From Prostheceraeus crozeri (Eukaryota > Platyhelminthes > Polycladida > Euryleptidae): a stretch of DNA of 64,000 bases. Below, piece after piece: positions 45,603 through 57,501 of the stretch (position 1 is the first letter of the stretch; every line of letters begins with the position of its first letter). Position numbers and translations under genes: made by a program. The DNA lies in assembly GCA_907163375.1 (NCBI GenBank), contig CAJQUW010012668.1, positions 96,285 to 160,284 on the forward strand, in the 5' to 3' direction. Under the pieces are notes generated by a model. The model was not told the origin of the DNA and searched no databases. It saw only the letters and a program-made list of their open reading frames with translations.

Positions 45603-46280
45603 TTATCGATGACAGAAGATTCCACGTCCAGTCATTTCAGAAAAGATACGTTGCCTCTCAGTGTCACGCATTTTACAATCCACCTGTTTCATTCGTAGTT
45701 CAAGAAAAATTTTATATCTTTGGCACGAACCCCAAACAGATCTGAGCACTTGCTTGTCAATCTTCACTTTAGGAGGTTCACCACAACTGTGAATGTAATC
45801 AAACAGTAATCTTAAACAAATAATGGATCGCTCATTCATATTCTCAACAAGTAGATTTTCATTCACGGAAAACCCTGATTCGACCGTAGCGTTGCGGTGT
45901 GAAAGGACTAGGCACAAGTTGAACAATTCGCCACAGATCACGATATTCATCTTTTCCGTTCAATAGTAGTGAGTAAAAATCATTCAGTCGCGTTTCCGGC
46001 GTGTAGTGGCTCATTCGATTCTGAATCCAAGGTTCATCCATGAATTTATCGGCTTGCCATTTTACTTTTTCAGCACATACAGGTGACGATCGTTTGCAGT
46101 CAATAAGTATCTGTAGCAATTGAGAGAATTGCTTCTTCGAAACTAGTCCTGAACAGGAAACCAGCTCTGGAGATAATGAGGTCACTGCTACAGTCGCGTT
46201 ATAGTGTAATGGTGCCTTTTCCATAATTTTCTGTGCAAATGATGACACAATGTTCTTTTTCAACTCATTACCGACTCCAA
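45603..46280 (-). pseudogene. hAT-like transposase, C-terminal half of split gene
   Basis: Minus-strand FEFGVGNELKKNIVSSFAQK, then KWQADKFMDEPWIQNRMSHY and, after a frame change near 45930, LSHRNATVESGFSVNENLLV. The last is the dimerisation block shared with the other hAT-like elements here. It ends FLELRMKQVDCKMRDTERQR and a stop at 45603. The N-terminal half continues at 47800-48226. Confidence 0.72.
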
Positions 46281-46287
46281 ATTCAAA

Positions 46288-47796
46288 CAGGGTGTCCGCG
46301 GCTTTTCGAGACCGAAATTCCAGGTTTTTCCAGGTCGATTTAAGCAAAAATCCAGGTTTACCACTTAATAATTCTAGCCATAATTCAACGTTGTCTTGTT
46401 ACAAGATATCAGTATCTTGCTGATTTCACAAGCTATATGAAGCATTAGAATTATTATAGAGTTGTTTATATCGCCAGTTACATCATTAAGTATGTACTCG
46501 TATATAACATCTTAACACTATCTCTTTGATTTAGAAATTAACTGTAGAGCAGTTTTCCTTCGTCTGTTACTGATCATGTGTTTGTAAGTTATATTTGTCT
46601 TAATACACTATTGCTGCAGCAGTATTTCGATATACCATTTTAAGCTTTCAACTAAAATATTCCCTTCGAATTTAAAACAACATATTTGTAAAACATAGGT
46701 ATACATCAAAAATCGGTATTTTTACCAGGATGAACATAATTAAAAAAAATCATGCAGTGCATTGATAGTTTGGTATAAGCTACAATTACAAAACTGTATA
46801 TTATTGTATAACAAAAACAAGAAAACAAATGTTTGAAAACAAAAGGAGTCAATACGCAGCTCATGGAACAACGAAATAAAACAAATAACAAGTAATGATA
46901 AGCAAATTCACATTATGAGAAAATATATGGACTTTCTGATGGACATCATTTGTCTCAGCAACATCTCGTCTTCGGCTTCCGATTGAGCTTTCAACGCAAG
47001 ACGTTTTGCTTGTATCTCGTGAAGTTCATTCTTCAATTTTCTTTTTAGTTCCTCTTCTGACCTTTTGACTTTTTCTTTCGATTGCTTGTCTTCTAGGGCA
47101 GTGCGATAACGTCTTCGAGCGTCTCTCACTGAGTTCATTATATCAGACGAAATGACAACATTTTCTGGTCCTCCTGTTGATATCAGCCAGTCGCACACAA
47201 GTCTTTGTGAGATTAGAGAATGGCTCTGAAGATTTTCTATCAATATGGACTGGTTGACGGAAAAACCAGACTCAACATACGCATTCCCGTGGGGAAGGAT
47301 GCTAATATTTCGACATTCATAATTCCGTCCAACCATATCAAATCGATAGAAACAACCAACACCAACATTATTATTATATGGAATGATACAAAAACAATAC
47401 TCAGCATTCACACTCATATCTTCAAACCATGCCATATAGCCAGAATTATCAATGTGCATTAGCCAATCACGGATTAAAATAATATCATAATGCTTATTGA
47501 TTTTTCTGCATTCATATCGCATCAATACAAAATTCTGAAAAAAAGATAGAGATGATTGACAAATTCCATCCACAATAATATGTTCAGCAGTATACATATT
47601 CAGAGTACCTCTTTTTCAGTTTTACATTTCCATTTTTATGAAATCATTTCTTCTGCGATGTTATATTAAGATAATATGCGATTACAAAGTTATATAATAG
47701 CAATATTCCAGGTTTTTTTTAGCGAATTCCGGGTTTTTCCAGGTTTTCCAAGTCAAACCGCGAAATTCCAGGTTTTTCCAGGTCGCGGACACCCTG
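46288..47796 (-). mobile_element. hAT-like element (CCAGGTTTTTCCAGG motif) nested in a hAT, 6-bp duplication
   Basis: Ends CAGGGTGTCCGCGGCTT and, inverted, CAGGGTGTCCGCGACC. Flanks are TTCAAA at 46282-46287 and 47797-47802. Both subterminal regions iterate TTCCAGGTTTTTCCAGG. The insertion splits the transposase of the surrounding element; deleting it and one flank copy joins LDFEFGVGNEL in frame. 1509 bp, with only the C-terminal part of a transposase, so an internally deleted copy. Confidence 0.88.
46908..47597 (-). pseudogene. hAT-like transposase C-terminal part
   Basis: Minus-strand frame with ISILPHGNAYVESGFSVNQS, the shared C-terminal dimerisation block, then SLISQRLVCDWLISTGGPEN and a charged coiled coil (KEKVKRSEEELKRKLKNELH). 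BED finger and catalytic D regions are missing. The stretch itself is open but belongs to a deletion derivative. Confidence 0.72.
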
Positions 47797-47799
47797 TTC

Positions 47800-48226
47800 A
47801 AAGTCCAGGCATGTCCTTCCTTGCAGTTACTTTTGCCTGATTGTGGGATAATGTTAACTTTCAATAAATAGATCCTTTCTCGTTTTTGCTTCAGTCAAAA
47901 CAGACGCTTTAATAGAGAAAGATAGAAGTTTCCTGATCATCTGTTCACAAGCATCCGAGCCATAGGTTTTGGAGTCTGGAAGGTCGTCGAAAATGGTTGT
48001 AAAATGGATGCGACATTGCGGAAAAATGCAATTTTGCTTCAAGCAAAGGACCTTTTATTGCATGATCGGGATAGCTATATGACCGAACATCCGGTTTTGG
48101 CGTCACGGTGTTCACGCAAGCACGTACTGATGGCAGCAGTTCAAGTGCTCTGTCCACAACGTCAATGTTTTCTGTCCAGCGAATGGCACAACATTCTTTG
48201 AGAGTTGCTACTTTTTGTCGATTCAA
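47800..48226 (-). pseudogene. hAT-like transposase, central part of split gene
   Basis: Minus-strand KVATLKECCAIRWTENIDVV (the RW block of the hAT core) and RALELLPSVRACVNTV, then after a shift TIFDDLPDSKTYGSDACEQM and LLSFSIKASVLTEAKTRKDL. Stops and shifts are present. It continues into 46280-45603 once the nested element is removed. Confidence 0.65.
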
Positions 48227-49008
48227 GAAATTTTGCTCTACAAGCAGAAATTTATGACATTATATCCCATGTAGTAATGTAGGCCGACAGTACACAGATA
48301 TAATTCGCAAACATTTCCCGGATTTCCCATATGAAAAATAAGCTCCCGTATTTCCCGAATGTGTGGGTACCCTGATTATACAATATAAATGGAACATGGA
48401 TGATCGCCCACTTAATCAGTCTAAATCTCACCAGTTACTGAGCATAATATCTTGCTATTCATATTGTAGGATTATCATTTGGTTTATCTCTTCCACAAGT
48501 GTAATATGGAGCAGTTTTTGGCAGGCCCATAGCTCCCCCATTGGTTACCCAAAAATAAGACCGAAAAAATATAGAGAGATGCTATTTTCTCAATACTGAA
48601 GTTAAGGTAAAGAAAAGTGTCAAACTTAACAATGCTGATGAGAAGTTATTTGTTTAAACAAATTTGCCCGGAAAAGTAGAAAAATGGCGATTTTTTGAAA
48701 AAATCAGAACCATGTCTGAAAAGCATTCACCTGTATATCTCCAAAACAAATGCAAAAGAAGAGATAATAATTGCATGTGTTCATGAATATTAGGGTAGCA
48801 CATGAAGGATGTAGGCCAACAACTGTTTTCATTCATCTTGGTCCGATCTCCGAGAGCGATGGCCCATGCCTCCCACCTGCCCAAACTTCCTCACTTTCCC
48901 ATCCATCGGCAGCAGTGTACGCATATTACATACACATGTAAAACAGCACATCAATGACCCGAATCATCAATACACATGCACTTAATACAATTTGATAATG
49001 ATGAAGTA

Positions 49009-49034
49009 TCAGTGGTTCTCAAAACTGGGGTACA
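49009..49034 (+). mobile_element. Lone hAT terminus (Charlie-like)
   Basis: CAGTGGTTCTCAAAACTGGG followed by GTAC closely matches the common hAT end CAGTGGTTCTCAAAC. No inverted partner was found within several kb, so this is likely a remnant. Confidence 0.45.
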
Positions 49035-49582
49035 GTGAAGGCATGTTTCCCTGGTATGCTCATTTCCGCGGAGCAGAGAAGTCATTCTGGATAGCGATAT
49101 TTTGTAGAATCGAAGGCTTTGTGAGACAGCCAATTAAACATGAGATTTGTAGGATTGGGTAAGTTTTTCTATGCCTTTAGAAATGTTTTGAATACTTGTC
49201 AAAAACATCGCTGAAACGGCTGCAAGTCGAGTCGAGACGAGATCGGTAGCCGTACGGATAGGCATCTAGTAACTATTATTCAAATGTTGTTCATAAGACC
49301 ATCAGAAGAGCCGTGTCACGTCTGCAACTCGTTCGTTTCGGCAGATAAAGCTCGCATCCAAACAAAATGCATAAATTTTGGCCTGTCTAGCAGGTATGTG
49401 CTATTTTGTTGCAATCATACTGAAGAGTTTGTATCAATGATCAATTCAATATAGCAACCTGCAAATCGATGATGGATTGTATTGAAATACCTGATATTCC
49501 AACCCTATTTGAGAATATTTCAAAATTTTATTAAGCTACAAACAGAAGGAATGTAATAGAGCAACAGGAAATTCCACCTTAC

Positions 49583-49796
49583 CATCGTCTTCAATTTTCC
49601 TTTTCCGCTGCATGGAGGTATTGCTAAGATTTTGATCAATACTAGCTGCCTGTAAATTAGAGGCGGCGGTCGACACAGGAGCACAGTTTACAATTGAAGA
49701 TGCATTCGGTGAAATCATTTTCAGTTGATTGTGAAGCCGACTTGCTTCGGTTTCCAGATTTTGGATATATTTTACCGCCAGTTGCAGTATTGTCGC
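49583..49796 (-). CDS. TFAP4: Transcription factor AP-4, helix-2/leucine-zipper exon
   Basis: Acceptor CCAATTTTCAG before 49796, donor GATG|GTAAGG after 49583. It starts in phase 0 with ATILQLAVKYIQNLETEASR, joining the previous exon's EGEKYSK to give the loop and helix 2 of the bHLH domain (vertebrate AP-4 has EKLSKAAILQQTAEYIFSLE). LHNQLKMI continues as the first zipper. A Ser/Asn/Ala-rich linker and a basic MQRKRKIEDDG end follow. It ends in phase 1 (71 codons plus one base), matching the phase of the 3' exon. Vertebrate AP-4 also has a basic KRRR segment after the zipper. Confidence 0.9.
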
Positions 49797-50681
49797 CTGA
49801 AAATTGGGTATGCAATATATGTAAATGTACATAAACAACGAATGAATTCAAAAATACTGACAAATGAACAAAAAATGATATGAATACAAACAAATCGAAA
49901 GGTGATACATGTGCGTTGTAATGAAATGTGTTGTAATGTGTTGTACATGTGCGCATAAATGAAATGATTGGGATAAGCTCCCGCTTCGAATAAAAAATAG
50001 GGACAAAAAAGGCAAAGCAGTCGAAGTTAAAAAACGTTTAGCATGAAAAATTGTTATGGCCGGATGAAAAATAGTAACTTTAAGCTGAATGCTCTGCAAG
50101 TAGCATCTTGACTTAGAGTGCAAGTTGATTTTCCTTCATTATAAATCGAGAATCATCGACTTTTTCATTTCACAAACAGAATTACTCGAGATCAGTAAAA
50201 CCAGTTTCTCGTATCATAGGTAAACCGTGGTAATTTTTTCGATTAAAAGCGAACTGAGCAGCTACATACATTTTAATATCATCCAATAACTTCATATGCG
50301 TGAAAGACTGAAGATTGAAGCCAGTTTAGATACATCGAGTCTACTTAGATATAGCGGAAGCAATTTCAATTCGTATCGCAATTCATGAAGAAAATTATAC
50401 GTTTGTCTTTTAGCACCATTGATAAAATATTTTATGCCCCAAACTAACCGTAGGCAAAACACCACCTGCAAGATTTTTATATAGGCGTATGTATATTTTT
50501 TTCAGAATTAAAAGCACTTCAGGACAATTTAAGTATTATTATTAACCAAAACAAGTAAAAATAATAAAAGTACAAATTTTCAAACTGCAGCTACAGTCCG
50601 TCATCAGCAGACCTGCCAACATTCACATTTGGAAAATCGGGACATTGTCACTATCATCAGGTATACAAAATAACCCATACA
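49797..50681 (-). other. TFAP4 intron, possible hAT end
   Basis: Start of the 7.7-kb intron. Near 50612-50650, GACCTGCCAACATTCACATT and AAATCGGGACATTG precede the mariner. AAATCGGGACAACTA and AAAATCGGGATAAAAT occur near 52330-52365 on the other side, suggesting the mariner landed in an older element. Its ends were not resolved. Confidence 0.4.
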
Positions 50682-52038
50682 CAGGGTGGGCCGTAAGTCG
50701 CGCACCAAAACATTTCAGACAATGTTGATTATATTAACGTTATTTTATTCAAAACAGGCTTATCTAGGGAACAGATGACACGTTATACACGCTGATACAA
50801 TCACAAATGCTCAAAATGATCGTCATTTGCGTTGATGCACAGCTCCAGTCGATGTTCAAAATTCCCATAAACTTTATCAAGTTGCTGTTTCCATCTATGT
50901 GATTCCACCCACGAATTATCTGCTGGCGAAGATGGTCGGCATCTGAAATTCTTGTAGAATGAACTATTTGTCTGAGGTGGCCCTAAAAATAAAAATCCAT
51001 AGGAGTTAAGTCAAGGGACCTTGGTGCCAATTCTATGGTGCCTCCTCGCCCAATCCAATTTTCAAAATTTCCATTCAGCCAATTTCGCACAATTGTCGCA
51101 TAATGAGGCAGGGCTCCATCGTGCATAAAATAAAGTGGCTTTCTTTCTCCGATGCGTTCCAGCTGTGGCATGAGATCATTTTGTAGTATTTTCAAATACA
51201 TCTCGCCGGTCGATGAAAAAATGGACCTAAAACATGACTTCTCCAAAGTCCGTAGCACACTACCACTTTTGGACATGAGTGCTCTTTAGTAGGTTCCATC
51301 CAATGCGACAGTTTTGTTTATTAACTTCACCGCTAACAAAAAAGTTAGCTTCGTCGCTAAACAAAACATCATGGTCAACAAAATTTGGATTATGAATCAG
51401 CTGATCTTTAAACCAATTAGCCGTTTGAAGTCTTCGGTCCGAGTCATCTTCGTATAGTCTGTTCGACTGCTGCAGTTTATAAGGATGAAAACTTTCGGCT
51501 TTGATGGTGGTTCTTGGGACACCAAGCTCAATTGAAGATCGTCTCAATCATTTCCTTGGACTGTTTTCAACCTTATCGATGACGCGTAATCTGATTTCAT
51601 CAGACACTCTTGGAGGACCACTTCGTGGTTTGTCTAGGACACAACCAGTATGACGAAATTTCAATATCAGCCGGCCTACTGTTGTATGAGAGATGAGCTC
51701 ACTATCAGGATAAATTCGATTGAATTTTTCAGCAACAGATCGATTAGTAGCGCCATCAGCACCAAACATAAGCACTAACTCAACTCGGTCGTTTACTGTT
51801 AAAGGCATACATGAAAATTAAAAGAAAATTTTTTTAAATGCAAATCATAAAAAAAACGTTGATAATAATTGAATTTGACAGATACAATAACTGATGCATT
51901 CAAACAATTATAAATTACTCTATGAAAGAACATTTACAGTACATCAAAAGAAAGGAAAATATTCTACGGCATTAATATTACATTGTTTCACATCATACTC
52001 CACGCAATTTCTTGGTGCGCGACTTACGGCCCACCCTG
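50682..52038 (-). mobile_element. mariner-like element
   Basis: Terminal inverted repeats of about 28 bp: CAGGGTGGGCCGTAAGTCGC then GCACCAA at both ends. The right flank is TA (52039-52040); the left flank is CA, one change from TA. The minus strand encodes a broken transposase. 1357 bp. Confidence 0.88.
50750..51806 (-). pseudogene. mariner-like transposase, inactivated
   Basis: Starts MPLTVNDRVELVLMFGADGA at 51806. HTH regions follow (SHTTVGRLILKFRHTG; SSIELGVPRTTI), with an in-frame stop at about 51548. Then LFSDEANFFVSGEVNKQNCR (first D), a stop/shift near 51260, PLYFMHDGALPHYATIV (second D) and ELAPRSLDLTPMDFYF (third D), followed by a stop at ~50983 where relatives have a Leu/Trp-Gly-His-Leu continuation. 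The remaining text DADHLRQQIIRGW runs on to ~50750. Forty residues separate the second and third D. At least three lesions. Confidence 0.85.
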
Positions 52039-52040
52039 TA

Positions 52041-53230
52041 TATTCAAAAAATCTACATTATTTTGTATGTTATTGAACATAAATACATTAAAATACGACG
52101 CACTATTTGAGACAATGGAATCATAAAATATATGTGACATAATGTGTGACTGTGAAAAGCGAGTGGCATCTTATGAGCACGACAACACACATACATCATA
52201 GCACACATGTGAATATGGAGTGCGCACAGCGCAAATTTTTTGAATTATTTTGCTTGACTTATTCAAAAACTGGCTAGTAAAAATCTTACAGCATAAAAAA
52301 TAAAAATATCGAGACATTTGTCAGAAAATCGGGATAAAATGTTGAAAATGGCAATAAAATCGGGACAACTATTGCTGATATTTGTTACGGGTGGGCGGCG
52401 ATTAGGCCCTCTTCGCAGTTATGCTGTGGTCGCTCGAAACTTAATTGCATGACCTACGCTTTTATGACATAGCGTCTGAATTTAGTACACTGGAAGGCTA
52501 AATCTGTGACCTATTTTGATAAGTACATTTTCAAAGGTCTACTGAATTTTGCCACTCTTGTAGACATTTTGCATGAAAACGTCCAGTGAAACGCATCGAT
52601 CTTACATGAGTATAGCATTTCATGAATGTGACTGAGTTTACGAACCACGTCATGACAATCCATTATACCGTAATAGATCGAAAAATAAATTACTTGAAAT
52701 TCTAATGTCATGTAATTAATTACTGCTTATTAGAAAATATATTGGCAACTTCATTTCTGTGTCTTTTCCTAATAATTGCAGATCTCTGGATATCTGCAAG
52801 TCGTCCTTCTTCTCTATCCTCACACTTACTTAGAACTTCAAAATACCATTTCACAGATACATCAATATTGAAATTGGAAGGAAAATCTTCCACATTATGT
52901 AAGTAATAGAGATCTGCGATCGCTGCATGGACACAACTATTTTTCGTGTCGTATTTATGCTTTGTTTGTTGACAAGGATTGCAAATTTTTCAAGCAAGAG
53001 ATAATTTGACAACCTTATTCTATTAAGGTTGTCATTCTAGCTATATAACTATCTTAAAGAACTATATCTTGAATAACTACTTGATAAGAACTATCTAGTA
53101 ATCCAGTTTATTCACGACGAGGCAGGATAAATTAACATCATTTATTGCATTTGCATGGATACATCGGGATCGGCTAAAGCCGCAACGCAATAGTGGGCCG
53201 AACGCGCTAATCCGTGCCTGAACCCGGCAG
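52041..53230 (-). other. TFAP4 intron, unassigned
   Basis: Apart from the possible outer-element remnant near 52314-52380 there is nothing recognised in ~1.2 kb. Confidence 0.4.
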
Positions 53231-53335
53231 CTCCCCTTTGTTTTGCAGTAGCAGTTCTATTAACAAAGCTAAGTTTCTAAGTCGCGACAATACTTAACTT
53301 TATTAGTAGAACTTCGACTGTAATACAAAGGGGAG
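53231..53335. mobile_element. Small palindromic MITE (CTCCCCTTTGT ends)
   Basis: CTCCCCTTTGTTTTGCAGTA at the left pairs with TACTGT-type sequence ending ACAAAGGGGAG at the right. Inner GTTCTATTAACAAAGCTAAGT pairs with ACTTAACTTTATTAGTAGAAC. A related ACAAAGGGG...CGGGGAGTTACC pair lies near 54138-54205, suggesting a second, decayed copy or a longer composite. Confidence 0.65.
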
Positions 53336-53361
53336 TTACATACAATAAGTATATAGCAGGT

Positions 53362-53690
53362 AGAGTGTCGACTCAAACAAGTATCTGTATACAGTGAAAA
53401 TTTTTACATGAAAAGATTAATTTTTTGCGGAGATTACGCTCCTACGGTCCAGAATATTATTACAGCAGTTTTTAAAAAGCTTATTTTTTCAAATTATTCC
53501 TGTATTTATATACTACCGAGATGAAGTCCCTTATAAGTAGCTTGAAGAACGTTGGATATGAAAAAGGAATGAATATATATTTGTTAACAGGCATCTTAAT
53601 TAAGCGAAAATGAAGCTGATTATCCAGGGAAATTCATGAGCTACTCGTACATTATAATGCAAGTCTTCATAAAAACGTCGACATCTTATT
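53362..53690 (+). repeat. Dispersed repeat, copy 2 (partner at 16508-16705)
   Basis: Shares GAGTGTCGACTCAAA, GTATCTGTATACAGTGA, TTTTTTGCGGAGA and GTCGACATCTT with the 16.5-kb copy, same strand, plus an internal insertion of roughly 130 bases. Confidence 0.55.
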
Positions 53691-55345
53691 GTGCATTCGT
53701 GACTGAACTCTCGAGTTTTTAATTCCATTTTCATCGGTATAATTAATTTCATGATTCACTCAAATCTGAATAGTACTGTGGACCCATCTACATCTTTTAA
53801 GTTAATTGCAATCATTATCAGTGGTTATTTTATTTTGCTCTTTCAGTGGCAGGTTATAGTTTGTGATATAATCACGCTCAAGAAGTGCTCTTATTGATAA
53901 GGCCTATTTATGTATTAAAGTGATAGTAGCCCATCGGATTGCTAATTTAACAAACTAAATTACCTCTCCACACAGGTTGACATTTAGAGGATTTGTAAAA
54001 TGCTGTCATTCCTTCTGTTCTGCTATCACGATCAGTCAAATCCCAAAATTTCTCCGAAAGCGTAGAAATTTGCATATCTCACATGTGATGCTAGGGTCTT
54101 ATATCGAGTTCATTTAATAAAATCGAAACTGTATACACAAAGGGGATTTAGTTATTGCCGAGTTACTACTCTACCTAATATACTTACTCAACGGGGAGTT
54201 ACCATTTTACTTTGCTCGTTATCAACATGATCTCCCGTCGTTTGACCAACTAAGTAATCACTGACCTTTTGATCAAATTCAATTTACAATGTAATTTCTT
54301 CAATCTGGAAAGCCCCTCCAGTGAACTTTTGCCAGCATTGAATTTTATATTTTAAATGAATTCCTCGAAAAATAAATTTGCTGCTACTTCCAAGTTAAAC
54401 GCAGGCAGTTTGGACTTATTATTCGTGCCATGTTAAAGAAGTTCAAATGTGCTCGTGTTTCGACTGATGAAAAACTTATGTGTCATTTTGAGGGCAATTT
54501 TCCGACGACTGCTTAGCTCCCTGCTATGTACAAATCAGGCACCATGCGCAAGTCAATTCTTATCAATTACTCATATTTTTGCACTTCCCAGCAACTTCTA
54601 AATACATTTAGCCAGTTAGACATCGCAAACAGCAATCCTAAAGATGAGTTATGGCCGAAATACGGTAAAACTTCTCCAAATTAAAGAATCTGTCAAAAAT
54701 GGCTATGAGATTTGAATTTCTGTAGCAAATCAAAATAGTACGAAGATGAGCGACGAATTGGAGAGGATGAATAGCACCATTAGAAAGTTTAGACGTTAGA
54801 TATGCTTTGACTATAAATTTCATTACATTTTTAACAATGCGTTAGTGGTTAGGCAGGTGTCCAAACACCTCCGGGATCTTGATGCGCTTCAGTGTCCGAC
54901 ATGAAGAGGGCTTTAGTCATGATGGTTCTTACAAATATTATTTTGCAATACCTGAATCGACCGATTATCATTTTTAGAAATTCTATGTCATATTTTCCTA
55001 ACACATAACTTCTACATAATAATTTTGGTACACAGATGACAAATAGACATGCGATATTAACAGATAAACGAACAGTTCTTTGAATTTTCGTCATGTTTCA
55101 TCAGCTTGAAAATGAAAATAATTGTTTAATGAAAAAATTGAACACAGAGGATCTTTGTTAACTTTTACGAAATGCAATGCCAAAACCTTGGACTAAAACT
55201 CAGGAGGGGATTTAGGAATTATAATAATTTCCATGACTCTTAGTCCAGTTTCTCAGGTTAAAGGACTTTGTAGACAATCTAGACACCATGCAACTTTGAC
55301 TAGACCAACGGCTGGCATTGGTGAAAACTTGTACTACATCAAACA
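53691..55345 (-). other. TFAP4 intron, unassigned
   Basis: About 1.65 kb. Apart from the ACAAAGGGG pair near 54138-54205 nothing was recognised. Confidence 0.4.
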
Positions 55346-55353
55346 GCTACAAG

Positions 55354-56502
55354 CAGGGGTCGGAAAAAATTGACTGAACGTACATCAATCAATTAAATGT
55401 TGTTCAATCAATTAATTGTAATTGCTCAGATACAACAATCAATTATCAATTAATTGCCAATTAATTGATTATTTGGTCGATAATGTATGATCGAGTTGTG
55501 ATAGCACCTGAACTTATTTCTTAGTATTCGTAGTATCTTTGTCTTTTATGATTTTTAGCTTAACATTTTAAGGCTGTCTGCCTGCGCCTTGGTTATAGGC
55601 TAGGGTGAGTTATCTATTGCACAAGCTTAATTACTATAAAACTTACGTGTAGAAACCCATTCAATCCAACTTGAAACATTCTGAAGCTTGCAATTCTTAG
55701 CACTGCTCGAAGAAGATACAACGAAGTTATTCAGTGTTGGTTGTGTGGTAGATGATGCGAAGTCAGGATGTTGAGATTTCAAGTGACATAGTAGGTTTGA
55801 CAGTCCGGGCTTCTGGATCAATGTCTTGCACATTTACATTTCATGGACGAAGTATCTTTCTCGGAGTCTCTGATAAAAAGAGTTGAACTGTCTCTTTGTT
55901 TTTTGATACTACAGGCATTGCGTAGTAGAGGCTGCTGCCGAACGTCAACTGTCGTCCACTTCGATCAACCTTAATCAGCGTCAACACATGATGTCAACCA
56001 AATCAATGCCGAAATAATAAAACGAGGTCACTTTAGTTATCCCATTGGTTCATAGCTCCATACGTAATGATCGAGATTTCTTGTGTACTGCGCTTGTATT
56101 GTGTGGAATGCGTCCGGGTGCGTCAATAGTCATGGGATCATTGATTCATCGAGTGACGAGTATCGTGTGTGCGTCACTGCGTCAGTCTCTCTCCGTATTC
56201 GTACGCGCGTGTGATTCAACCTTGAACTCAAGTTTCTGGCCTCTGAGCTGAAGAAATGAGTCAGATTCTACAGCACAGGAAAATCTTTCATGATGACTAC
56301 AAATTAGGTTTCTGCTTGCTATGGATGATATTCAATACCGATAAACTGATGTTGTGCTTACCTTTTTGACATAATATATGATGACCAATATAGTTGCAAT
56401 AATTGGTCATCAATCAATCAATTATTTTTGCATCATCAATCAATTTTCATTATCAATTAAATAACAATTAATTGTTCATCAATTATTTTTTTCCGACCCC
56501 TG
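55354..56502. mobile_element. hAT element with 8-bp duplication and (CAATTAATTG) motif
   Basis: Ends CAGGGGTCGGAAAAAATTGA and, inverted, CAGGGGTCGGAAAAAAATAA. A perfect 8-bp flank GCTACAAG lies at 55346-55353 and 56503-56510. Subterminal sequence iterates CAATCAATTAATTG-like words on both sides. 1149 bp. Coding scraps: a BED-like finger on the minus strand (55833-55627) and a possible C-terminal fragment on the plus strand (about 55925-56018). So it is a small rearranged derivative. Confidence 0.92.
55627..55833 (-). pseudogene. BED zinc-finger remnant of hAT transposase
   Basis: MCKTLIQKPGLSNLLCHLKS then QHPDFASSTTQPTLNNFV on the minus strand: the second half of a BED finger (C...L..HL...H), followed by the Ser/Thr/Gln-rich linker common in hAT proteins. 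The first cysteine pair is not clearly present. Confidence 0.55.
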
Positions 56503-56510
56503 GCTACAAG

Positions 56511-57501
56511 GTTTAATTTTCTTGTGAAATAAAGTAAATCGATGGAGCTTGCATGTAAACTTAATAACAATTTTCATTTTACTTATTGAATGGTTAGATA
56601 GGATAGCGGACCTATTGATTGCACGGTGATTAAAAGACACTGTAATTACGTTTTAGTCTTCAGATGATCGGTGATCACGACGGAAGGTTCTAGATTTTTG
56701 AACGTTTAACGCATCCAAATATCTGTTCACTAATTTTATTGACTGAGTCTCAGAACGCAGTGACGTATTTCTAAAATCCACGCATGATAATAAACAATTC
56801 ACTAAAATGCAATTTAAAAAACACATTTTGATGTACCAACACTTCGCAGACTACCAAAGTCCAAGTACAGAACATATTTTACATCTATTTTTCACATAGT
56901 ATTACTGAGTATGCAATACAAAATAAACTGAGACAATGATGCAAATGCTACTGGTGATCTTAGAATGATAATTCTCGAATCATCCACTTGATTCTCTTCA
57001 CAACCTCCCTCAGGTTTGCAGATATAATTGGAAAATCGCTCAGTCATGTGACTTGATCTTATGAACTCATTTCGCTATCAAGTAACTGCGCTTCATTTCT
57101 TCCGAACGAAACAGGAATGATTCATCTTTGTCTGAAAATCCAACGAGAAACAATTGCTGGTTTGAACTGCTATTGGTCGTTTATTTCTCGCGCTGACGGA
57201 CACGTACGCGTTCATTCACATTGAGACGATCACTCGTGTAATGATTAGTATCTGACGCAGCCACTAAACCGACAACAAACGTGGCGACTGGTTGGCATGA
57301 CAACGTCGACATGGCAGACTGCCAACTCGTCAGCTGAGTATCAGCTGCGCTTGAACGTACTGTGATGTCGAGAGAATGAGATATCGCTGCGCTACATGGT
57401 ATGTGGGAAGAACGCAAGAGTTGAGTTTATTCATTCAGTCAGCGGCGCCTCGATGAACGAAATATTGAAACAATGACCGTCATGGAAAACTATTCGCTCA
57501 C
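56511..57501 (-). other. TFAP4 intron, unassigned
   Basis: About 1 kb up to the bHLH exon. A 78-codon minus frame at 57181-57417 has no recognised domain. Confidence 0.4.

Larger units (their letters stand above)
45603..48374 (-). mobile_element. hAT-like element (CCCGNATTTCCC motif), split by another hAT
   Basis: The right end reads inward CAGGGTACCCACACATTC, with iterated CGGGAAAT words (ACATTCGGGAAATACGGG, GGGAAATCCGGGAAATG). The left terminus was not found, so the start given is the end of coding homology. Minus-strand transposase pieces lie on both sides of the 46288-47796 insertion and are contiguous once it is removed. Confidence 0.65.
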
